A stretch of 13,438 bases of DNA. Source: Brachionus plicatilis. Taxonomy: Eukaryota > Rotifera > Eurotatoria > Ploima > Brachionidae. The translations under genes were made by a program, and so were the position numbers. The notes beneath the pieces were generated by a model. That model did no database searches, was not told the origin of the DNA, and saw nothing but the letters and a program-made list of their open reading frames with translations. The DNA lies in the NCBI GenBank assembly GCA_010279815.1, contig QEOQ01000207.1:767231-780668 (forward strand), in the 5' to 3' direction. Within the stretch, counting starts at the first letter, position 1. Each line of letters starts with the position of its first letter. Positions 1 to 9,048 of the stretch are shown here, piece by piece.

Positions 1-2414
1 ATACAACGAATATTCAAAAATTAAATTGAATATTTTAAACTCTAAATATTGGCTTTTTAATTAAAAATTTAAAATTTACATTAAAATATCCGATTTTGAC
101 TGCCATTTTCATAATCAAAGTTGCTAGTTTATAAAAGCCGCTTATAAGACAATGACTAGTTGAGAGCAAAATGATTTCTTTCGACAGCTTAAAAAGCCAT
201 TTTTCGAATAAATCAAAATTCTTATTCATCAATAGTTCTCTTTAAAAAAATAAAATTCTAATTAAATATTTTTTAAAATTTAATTTACCTTGTAAAATCG
301 ACCAAATTAATGAAAATTTCAAAATCTCTCGGCTTTTGAGGTTTCAGGCCAATTATGGGATCAGACGAAACACCCAAATCACTTTGATTCTTGTCCACAT
401 TTTCTTGCTCACCACCATTCACTTCACTACCATCATTCTTGACAGCTGCTAGATCCAATTTATTCATTATCTTAATAATTGATTCTATATATTCATTGAA
501 TATAATCTCAACAATCTTTTTTTTGTCATCTAAATTATCTGATTTCAGATCAGAAAATTCCTGTAAGCCCAAAAAATTCGACCATAACATGACATAATCA
601 AGACTTGTGGTAACTATGATACTACTCATTGGCTCATTGGTCTCATCGCTGGTATCTTCTTGGTTAACTGAATACAATGTTTTGTAGGAAAAAATTCTGA
701 TCAACGAGTGGTAAATTATTCGAGATATGAACTCGTCAGAAAAATTGGTCCGCTGAATGGCCAAAAATAAAGCAGCAATGGCCAAGCTGATTTGGTTGTT
801 GTATCGCTTAACCAATTTTGGATAGCAATCGATGGCCAAAATTACCAATTTTTCCATTGTATTCAAACTACCCTCGGAAAAAGAATCTATTTGTGAACAA
901 ACGCATGAGAGTGACTCAATGAATGATGAAAGTTGGAAAATTTTTTCATCATATATTTCATTATGTTGTGCCGAATCAGCACTTAAAAAATTTCTATCAC
1001 ATATATCGATAATTATGTTCAGCATTAGCTTCATATCTTTGGTATCCATCAGTTCTCGACAAGGCTTTAAGAAAAATTTTAATTCAAAAATTTTATTTTT
1101 CAATTCTACTAAATACTCCAGCAAAAGCACCATAGCCTTTGATTGAAATGACCATTTCTTTTAAATCCTTGTTTCCATCAGTCAAATTTTTATAAAATTT
1201 TTGAATAAAATATTTGAAAATCAAACGACATTTGTCTGTTTCTGTGTTGCTTTTTACCCTAATCATTTCTGCTAGACTTTTGTAATAAGAATCCAAGGCC
1301 AAATAGGCCAATTTTTTCATATCATAATTTTTATGCTCTGACCACTGGGAAATGCGGTCAAAAATTTCCTTGTAATCTGAATAGATTAGTTCATCGAATT
1401 GCCTGCAATGTTTTATAAGGATATTTAGAGCAGACTTAGGCACAGCATAGCGACTTAAGTCTTCGGAACTGCTCAACAGTGAAAGTTTGATGAAATTAAA
1501 TACTGCTCGTAAATGATCTGAAGTTTCACTGACAGAAAAATTGTTAAGATAGCTATTTAAGCCATCCAAAGCCCCAGCTATCAAACTCAGGTCCGATTTG
1601 CGGAATTTGGCATTTATCTTTAAAAAGATTTCAATTTAAAAAAAGAAAAAATAATTTAAATTTTCAAATACTTCATTTTTAAGAGTAGTTAAAAAAAGTT
1701 CTAAGCATTTGTTTGACTTGGACGAAATCACTTCCGGATGGTACCAACAAATTCTACCCAATATTGAAAGAATATTTGCTTTAACTAACAGAAAAAATTT
1801 TCTTATTAAAAGATTTTTATTTGAGAATATTACTTGAAGAAGAAAGCTTTGATTGATTTGCCAAGGATAGAAAGTAGTCATCAGCAAGCTTTGGTATGTT
1901 CATTTTGGCCGTAATTTCGTATTCTCCTTTGGTCAATTCTAAAATCTAGAAAAAAAAATTAATATTTATTCATCTCGGGCCTATACTAACTTTTGATATA
2001 ATAGAAAATGTAGCACATCTGACATCTGAATATTTGTCTGAGCTGAACAAAAGTATGCAAGTATCTTTTATATCAGGTGAGTATGGCAAAATTTTTTTCT
2101 CTGCTGAAGTGATAAATTTTTCCAAAAATTGTAACAGATCAACTTTGCATCCTCGAAACTGACCAAAAAAAATTTGAAAATAATTTTTTTTTTAGATTTT
2201 TCAATACCTCATCTCTAGTGATTGTTTTCCGCAAAAAGGTGAGTAAATTTTTTTCACGTTTAAAGAACAAAGACAAACAAAACGTTATTGTCTGAGGGTT
2301 TAAATTTTCTCCACACAAATAAACAATATCAAGGACAATGGACTTGGCAGCATCCACATTTGAATTGCTCAATGAATCAAACAAATTTTGGATATGCTTT
2401 TCCAAATCGTTCAT
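1..2414 (-). CDS. PRKDC: DNA-dependent protein kinase catalytic subunit (DNA-PKcs), N-terminal HEAT region, partial
   Basis: DNA-PKcs is the large PI3K-like kinase recruited by Ku to DNA ends in non-homologous end joining. Only the N-terminal HEAT-repeat part is in the window. The kinase domain lies beyond the left edge. Exons read by me (minus strand): 2414-2208, 2158-1991, 1945-1834, 1784-1672, 1617-1117, 1064-289 and 239-80, with an eighth probably from about 39 leftwards. All introns are GT-AG and about 40-54 bases. The joined frame gives about 679 residues. Blocks that match the vertebrate protein as I remember it, in order: LPYSPDIKDTC, RYAVPKSAL, IKGYGAFAGPC (formed only across the 1116-1065 splice), HSLIRIFS, KIMNKLDL, KPRDFEIFINLVDFTRE (across the 288-240 splice) and LISGFYKL followed by KIGYF. 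The distance to KIGYF is close to that in the human protein. The start is the ATG at 2414. An in-frame TTG upstream is not needed. The last exon boundary (39-79) is uncertain. The family call is strong; the exact exon ends come from reading alone. Confidence 0.9.
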
Positions 2415-2572
2415 TTTTATTACCAACCATAAAAAAAAAGTTATAATTTAAAATTTAAATCACTAGATGTACTTGAAATTTTTAATTCACGAATTAAAAA
2501 TAATTCATCAAAAAAACTTAACTTTTTTCTGTAAATTAGAGAAAAAAAGTTTAATTTTTTGACTGAGTATTG
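2415..2572. promoter_or_regulatory. Short divergent intergenic spacer, probable bidirectional promoter of PRKDC and RBBP6-A
   Basis: Only 158 bases separate the start codons of the minus-strand DNA-PKcs gene and the plus-strand RBBP6-A gene, so both promoters and both 5' UTRs must fit here. It contains a near-perfect inverted repeat with 11-base arms and a two-base spacer at 2478-2501 (arm ATTTTTAATTC), and a second imperfect one with arms 2518-2530 and 2540-2554. No clear TATA box stands out against the AT-rich background. The promoter role is inferred from position only. Confidence 0.6.
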
Positions 2573-4528
2573 ATGTCTTACATTCATTTTAAGACTGTTT
2601 ACAATTTAAATTATGACAAAATAACCTTTGACGGCTCGAGTCTCAGTGTCGGGGAGTTAAAAAAGCTAATCACGGATAAGGCCAAATTTGTCAAAAACAA
2701 AAAAGTTGACTTTGAATTAGAACTGTCCAATGCGGACACTAAAGAAGGTATTTTTTTACTGAAATAAAAAATTAATAAAAAAAAAAATTGAACCTAAGTT
2801 TATACAAATGACGCGGAAGCGATTTTTAAGAATACCAGAATTCTGGTCAAGCGAATAGTCAAGGATTCCGCAGCTCCATTAAGAGCAAAGTAAATTTAAC
2901 TTAAAGAAATTAAAAAAAATTCCCTCAACTTTTTTAGAGAAAAACCTCCGGATAACCCAGAACCATCTCCCGTTCATAATCTCTCCAAAAATGTCTACGA
3001 TTCTCTAGCCCCACTGAATTTACCTTCACAGCCTCTAGTTTATGTAAATGACAAGTCCGAATCTCAGTCGGATGAACAGGCAAAACTTGAGTCAATTTTA
3101 AAAAATTCAATGAGCAAAACATTATCAGAAACATCAATACAGACATGTCGTTTTTTAGGAATGAAGCCATTTTTGAAGCCACCAAATCCAACTCGTTCAA
3201 TTCCACCAGGCTATATTTGTATGATATGCCGCAAGCCCGGTCATTTAAAACAATTTTGTCCCGAGGCAGCCAATTTGCCTAAGTCTGAAGTCCGACCAAA
3301 ATTTCCCAGTGGAATTCCCAAGACTACTCTTCGACCAGCTAAGGCTGGCGAAAAATTTGCAATGTTTGGTCCAGAGGGCTATGTGGTTCCTGAGATCGAA
3401 AAAGAAGCATCAAAAATAGTAAAAAAAGAAAAATTACTTTTCCAAGATGAAGAAGAAGAAAAAAAGGACACCAAAACCCATGAGGAAATTCCGAAAGAAC
3501 TGAAATGTCCTCTAGGAAATCATTTAATCAAAGAAGCAGTTTTAGTTCCATGCTGCGGTCACTTTATTTGCTGTAATGAATGCATCCGTAATCGAATTTC
3601 CAATGAAGAATTAATCGAATGTCCGAATGGTTCGTGTGACCAAGAAATTGACTCTTTTGCCGGTATTACTCCATATCATGAGATGCGCCGGAAATGCACC
3701 GAGTTTATCAAGTCTAAAAAATGTGTCAATGAAAAAAAAGACTTAAAGTTAGAAGAGAAAAAAGTCTGTGAAAAAAGCCAACTGATTCCAAATCAACCTA
3801 GTTACCAGACTAGTCAAAAAATCACTCGACCCATTCAGCACTCGTTAAGTGAGTCAATCATCCGCAATAATGTTTACAGCAATCAATATTTTTGTCCACA
3901 AGTAGCTTATTATGAAAATTTCATAGCAAGCCAAAATGGTTATAGCCAAAATTATGGTCATTTTACAAACCATTACGATTTTTATGGCTATCAGCAGCAG
4001 GGTTATGGTTATGATAAATTTTTTGCCAAAAAAGAGCAAAATGAAAATTTGGACCAGACTTTGGAAATAATGACCGAAAAAGAATTCAACCAATATAAGG
4101 AAAAATTGCTTAATGATGTCAATAATCGAAGGCAAATGGACACACGAGAGGATAATGAGTCTAGGTTTAAGAAAAATAGATATAAGAAGTCTAGGTCTAG
4201 GTCTAGATCCAAGAAGAATAAAAAAAAGAATAAAAGCCGATCGAGATCAAGGGAAAGAAAGAAGTCGAGAAGTTATTCCCGTTCCGCTTCAAGAACAAGG
4301 TCTAAAAAACCTAAAAAAAAATCTTTGAGGAAAAAATCTTCATCGCGGAATCGCACCAAAAGTAGATCAGTCAGTCCTCCAAGACACAAAGATGAAAACA
4401 AAAATTATAAACTAAATGATCGGGATAAAAGAGAAACTCGAGGAACAAGTACTCGTAAGGTGCTGAGATCGCTATCACGATCGCCTTCTAGGTATCACCG
4501 TGATAGAGTAAGGCATAAATATAAATAA
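2573..4528 (+). CDS. RBBP6-like protein, copy A (DWNN - zinc knuckle - RING - RS tail)
   Basis: RBBP6/Mpe1 proteins are nuclear E3 ubiquitin ligases and activators of the cleavage and polyadenylation complex. Exons are 2573-2747, 2799-2889 and 2938-4528, with GT-AG introns of 51 and 48 bases. The joined frame is 618 aa. Residues 1-89 are the ubiquitin-like DWNN domain (MSYIHFKTVYNLNYDKITFD at the start; FKNTRILVKRI near its end). Residues 183-196 are a CCHC zinc knuckle (CMICRKPGHLKQFC). A conserved linker with PSGIP follows. The RING/U-box-like domain spans 279-322: Cys279, Cys294/295, His297, Cys300/301, Cys304, Cys317 and Cys322. The usual second Cys is Gly282. Residues about 400-450 are rich in Tyr, Asn and Gln. 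From about 507 there is an Arg-Ser/Lys-rich tail. The protein is far shorter than vertebrate RBBP6 (about 1,790 aa) and nearer the compact architecture of lower eukaryotes. ATG 2573 is chosen because the DWNN domain starts at its first residues. Confidence 0.93.
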
Positions 4529-4536
4529 TGTTTATA

Positions 4537-4542
4537 AATAAA
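4537..4542 (+). terminator. Poly(A) signal AATAAA of RBBP6-A
   Basis: An AATAAA hexamer lies 8 bases past the stop codon of RBBP6-A and is followed by T-rich sequence. A very close signal fits a compact genome, but in such AT-rich DNA the hexamer also occurs by chance. Confidence 0.45.
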
Positions 4543-6514
4543 GAAATTGTATTTATTCTATGTATATGTAATTAAATTTGATTCATTTTTTTATTGTAGA
4601 TTTTTTTTCAATTATTAGATTGTTTAATTTAAATATTTTTTTATTGTAAAATTATTCTAATTAAAGTAAAAATTTTTTTTTTTGCTAAAATTTAATAAAA
4701 TTTAATAAAAAGTTTTTTTTTTAGTTCAAATTTACCAAATCAAGATCTTTAACTTAATTGTTGTTTTAATAATTAGAAAATTAAATTTCTAACATTGCAC
4801 TGTGTTTCATTTATTTGTCAATATTTCATTTTCTATAAGTTTTTTTTTAATATCATTTTTAATCTGCCATCAGTCTTACTAAGTCTTTGATTCCATCAAT
4901 ACTAAAAATTAAATCTTTGTTATCAACGAAAGCATGCAAAACTTATATTAACGAAATTAAAATTACATAAATTAAATATTAAATTAAATTCAGATAAAAT
5001 TGATGATGTTTCAATTAATAGAAAATAAAAAAATGATATAATAAAAACATAGTGATAAATTTTCAATTAAATATATAAAAATTATTCTAGAATGAATTTT
5101 GGTATTTTATTTTTTTATTTGTTTATCTGTGCCGATCTAAAGCTCATTCAGATGAATGCTGACAACGTTTATAAAAAGTAAAAAAAACACGTGAAACTAA
5201 TTTATATAAATTTAAATTTGAATTTTTTGTTGATTTTTGTACGAATTTAAATTTTTTTTGTTTATTCAATAATTGAGGAAGTTTATGAGAAATTATTTTT
5301 GTTTAGTTCTATACAAAAAAAAACAATATAAAAAAACAAAGTGCTTAAATTTTTGAATTTTTAATTAATTTTTAGATAAAAAAACTTTTTTACTATTTTT
5401 TATCCTTCATGATTAAAAATTATTTAATTTAATGTAATTTTTGAACATGATCATTTAAATTTAATCATTAACTTCAATTCGAAGAAACTAATATTTCCAA
5501 ATCGAATTTCTTAAAGTTCTGAAAACAATCAATTGATTATTATTTTTATTCTAAATCCTAAATTTGACAACGTTTTTACTTTTAGTACTAAAAGTAAAAA
5601 CGCGATAATTGTGCAAAAATGGTTCTACAAATGCTCTAAAGTGAAAAGTAGAAATTAAAGTAATTAAACATAAATTTTATATTGTAAAATTAATAAATTT
5701 CTAAAAAAATTAATTAAAAATTTTACGTAAAATTATCTTGATTTCCACTCTTTATAATCTAATCGTAAAAGGGCGGGTTGCAAACTAATTTAATCAATAA
5801 TAAATGTTTTTTCACAGTTAATGTTATATTTTACTTACGGACAAATTAATTCATGTTTTAAAAGTGTAAAAAAGTATAAAATGGGTATTAAACAGTACAA
5901 AATGTTGATTTAAAAGTTAACTAAACCAGGCTAACAGGTTAACAAACTAAAGTTAACTAATTTTAAAAAATAAAAGTTATAAGATAAAAAAAATTGAGTA
6001 GATGACATGAATTGTTGGGCGAAACTTAAAAAAGTGATATGGCGATTGCCTATTTTTATTAAGTGCCGCCCGTTCTTTAACTAAATCAAGATTTACAAAA
6101 AAAATATTTTGTTGAGTTTTATTTAATTAGAAATGTCTCAGGTTTTATTTTAGTATTTTTGAACTATAAATTAACAAAACAAAACGAATGTTTTTATTTA
6201 AATTTTTAAAGACAAATCAGTAGGTTTTTACAATGGCTAGATAATGAAATAAAACAATCTATATTCAAAAGTATAACTAATTTTGCCTGCTCTTACAAAA
6301 AAAAATAAAAATACTTTATTGTGTAATTATTCTAGGTTTTAAATTTAGCTCGTCTACATTGACCCAGCACAAAATAGTTACAAAAAAATCCAAAATAAGA
6401 AAGTTTAAGATAAATAAAAGTGCATCATATTTAATTTGAATAAATAAATTTTTTAATTAAAATTTAAACTTTTCATTCCAATAAATCGAATTAATGTCCC
6501 CTTGTATTTTATAA
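4543..6514. other. AT-rich intergenic stretch between the two RBBP6 copies; no gene seen
   Basis: About 2 kb of very AT-rich sequence with poly-A/T runs. I see no conserved coding block on either strand. The longest plausible item is a 29-codon hydrophobic frame at 5092-5181, which I do not call a gene. It holds one perfect 32-base palindrome (5571-5602, listed separately), two isolated GC-rich spots (5771-5777 and 6065-6072) and a cluster of AGTTAACT-type short palindromes around 5917-5960. It should contain the 3' UTR of copy A and the promoter and 5' UTR of copy B. Confidence 0.6.
5571..5602. repeat. Perfect 32-bp palindrome without spacer
   Basis: The left half, CGTTTTTACTTTTAGT, is followed at once by its exact reverse complement, with no loop. 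The symmetry stops on both sides (A before, C after). The palindrome is bounded by CG at each end in DNA that is otherwise CpG-poor. Function unknown. Possibilities are a cruciform-forming site, a dimeric protein-binding site or the scar of a fold-back element. Confidence 0.9.
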
Positions 6515-8696
6515 ATGTCTCATATACATTTTAAATCTGTATACAACATTAACTATGACAAAGTCACCTTCGACAGTTCAAGTTTAACTCTTCGGGAGCT
6601 AAAAAATTTGATTGCTGAGAAAAGCAAATTATCAAAAAAGCTAGATTTTGATTTGGAAATATCAAATGCCCAGACTAATCAAGGTATTAAATCACCATTT
6701 TTTTATATTTAATTAAAACAATTAAAATTATAAATATTTAGTCTACCAAGAAAACGATGTTATCTTAAAAAATACAAGAGTCATTGTAAAACGTGTGATA
6801 AAAAACTCAACCACACCACTTAGACAAAAGTGATTTCATTTTTTTATTAAAATAAATATTGAAAAAAAATCTCTTTTTTCCTTAAATAGATCTCCAAAAC
6901 CAAGTTCTTCTTTGCTAACAAGTCAGTCTGGTTTAAATTTACCAAATTTAGCCTCAGACAGATTATCAGCAAAAAGCAAATCGGTAAGTCCAAGCCCAAG
7001 TTCGACCAATCTGAAAGAATCCGCAAATGTATCCAGTGATAAAACAGTTTATGACTCTTTAGCTCCGTTAAGTATAGCTGCCAAACCACTGGTTTACATC
7101 GAAGGCTTGGATAAACAGACACCAGAGGGTGATGTTCGCATGGACGAAAAAGCAAAATTGGAATCAATTTTAGCAAGTTCAATGACCAAGTCGCCAATAT
7201 CTGAAACTCGGATGCAAGGTTTTGCTAAATCATGGCAAAAACAGGCCAGTCCAATAAATAGACCAATTCCTCCGGGCTACGTGTGTGTAATATGCCGTAA
7301 GCCCGGTCACTTAAAACAATTTTGTCCCGATGCCGCCAATTTGCCCAAGCCTGAAGAGCGACCTAAATATCCCAGCGGAATTCCGCGGACAAATCTGCGG
7401 CCTGCACAACCGGGAGAAAAATTTGCCATGCTTGGTCCAGAAGGCTACGTGGTCACAGAAATTGACAAAGAAGCGGCAAAAGTGGTGAAAAAAGACCGAT
7501 TTTTGTTCGAAGATGAAGAAATAAACTCGGAAAAAATAGAAATAGAGACAAAAATTGAAGAAATACCCAAAGAGCTTAAGTGTCCTTTCGGAGATCATTT
7601 GCTTAAGGACGCAGTTCTTGTGCCATGCTGTGGTCACTTTATTTGCTGTGATGAATGCATTAGACAAAAAATAATCAGTGAAGAAACGATTATTTGTCCA
7701 AACAAAGAATGCGACCAAGAAATAGGACCCATGGTCTCCATAACTCCGGATCATGAAACCCGTAAAAAAGTCCAAGACTATTTGTCCAAATTGAAAAGAA
7801 AAAAACTTGCGACCCAAACCGAGGCCAAGACAGACGTTTTTTTTGACATGATTATGAGTGAAGTAAATGGCAAAGAAGAGGACTTGGAAAAATCTGAGCC
7901 CATATCTCCATTACAAGATAGTAATATATCTAGCTCTGAATTATTGTCACAACAACTAATAGCTGCTTCGGCAGAGTATCAACAAATGTCACCAGTGCCT
8001 TTACCATCTCCACCAATAACTCCCACAGTAGATCTTAGCCAAGTGCGGGCTCAGTCACATGCTTATTCGAGCCATCAATACAGGGCTAGATTTTTGGGAC
8101 AAAAAACTTACTCTGGACAGCCCTTTTCTCACGGAACCCAAGGATTTTATCCTCATATGCCTAGGGGAAGTTTTTACGGTCAGTTAAGACCGAGATTTAT
8201 GCGACCAGCTGTCAATATGTATCCACAGATGCCATTTTATCCCACAATTGAGCCAAACTACCAAAATGTAATGAGTGAAAGTCAGTTTTATGAATATCAA
8301 GAAAGCTTGAAAAAAGAGAAGGAACATGAAAGTAGGGTTGAGAAAAAAGAAGAAAAGCATCGGAGATCGAGAAGCAGGGAACGATTTAAGCGTTCGCGCT
8401 CCAGGAGTAGATCCAGGCATAGAAGCAGTCATAAACCGAGACACAGAAGCAAAAGTAGATCTAGAACGAGGCACAGAAGTGGTTCGAGATCGAGAAGGAA
8501 GTACAGGAGGTCTAGATCGAAACAGAGTGAACGAAAATATAAAAAAAAATCGCCAAGTAGATCTAGCTCAAGGAAAAGGAAGCACGGTCGATCTAAAAGT
8601 AAAGAGAGAAAAAAAAACAAAACTCGTTCAAGATCTATTAGTTTGCCGAATGAAAGCAACAAACGTCATAAGTCCTCTAAGAAAAAAGAGAAATAG
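6515..8696 (+). CDS. RBBP6-like protein, copy B (DWNN - zinc knuckle - RING - RS tail)
   Basis: This is a second RBBP6/Mpe1-type nuclear RING protein, a tandem paralogue of copy A. Exons are 6515-6683, 6742-6829 and 6890-8696, with introns of 58 and 60 bases, giving 687 aa. Both introns interrupt the same codons in the same phase as in copy A. Residues 1-86 are DWNN (MSHIHFKSVYNINYDKVTFD). Residues 218-231 are the zinc knuckle CVICRKPGHLKQFC. The linker carries PSGIP and GEKFAMLGPEGYVV. Residues 317-360 are the RING/U-box-like domain with Cys317, Gly320 in place of the second Cys, Cys332/333, His335, Cys338/339, Cys342, Cys355 and Cys360. The middle part (about 420-545) is Ser/Pro-rich then Tyr/Phe/Arg-rich, unlike the Asn/Gln/Tyr-rich stretch of copy A. 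A short shared motif (MSESQFYEYQ here, MTEKEFNQYK in A) precedes the RS-rich tail, which starts near residue 578. ATG 6515 begins the DWNN domain directly. Confidence 0.93.
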
Positions 8697-8757
8697 ATTG
8701 ATTTTTTTTTAGTTTATTTTTTTGAATGTATAATTGTTTTTTTCCGTAATTTTTGAA

Positions 8758-8763
8758 AATAAA
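8758..8763 (+). terminator. Poly(A) signal AATAAA of RBBP6-B
   Basis: An AATAAA hexamer lies about 60 bases after the stop codon of copy B, following a T-rich 3' UTR. It is the first such hexamer downstream of the stop. Assigned by position. Confidence 0.45.
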
Positions 8764-9048
8764 TTAATTTGAAAAATGATTGTTATAAAAAAATTTAGCT
8801 CGTGATTTTTCCAATTTTTTGATTCGTGTTGGAATAGTCCAAAGCATCCAATTATATTTATAAATTCTGAAACTGCAAAAAATTTATGAAAAAATTTTAA
8901 CTTTTACCTTTTTAATTTAATTTATTATCCAAAAAAACAGTAAAAAAATCACTCATTATCCCTAAAAATTTTTTTTTAATTTTATTTCTTTATTAATAAA
9001 TCATTAGACAGTTTTAGAGGATGTTGTTTTTATCTTTTGAATACATTA

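Noticed and set aside
4009..4212. Minus-strand frame rich in Leu and Asp opposite the RBBP6-A RS tail (and a similar one at 8429-8662)
   Set aside because: The composition is the antisense image of Arg-Ser codons. The plus strand has conserved coding there.
5092..5181. 29-codon frame with a hydrophobic start (MNFGILFFYLFICAD), followed by a possible donor
   Set aside because: Very short, no recognisable family, no convincing second exon. Such frames are easily found by chance in AT-rich DNA.
5917..5962. Cluster of GTTAAC/AGTTAACT short palindromes
   Set aside because: Short, AT-rich and irregularly spaced. No support for a binding-site array beyond chance.
5771..6072. GGGCGGG at 5771 and its near inverse GCCGCCCG at 6065 as ends of an inverted-repeat element
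   Set aside because: Similarity is limited to about six bases, and the flanking sequence does not extend the match.
7311..7817. 168-codon minus-strand frame opposite RBBP6-B
   Set aside because: It overlaps the conserved zinc knuckle and RING on the plus strand and shows no domain of its own.
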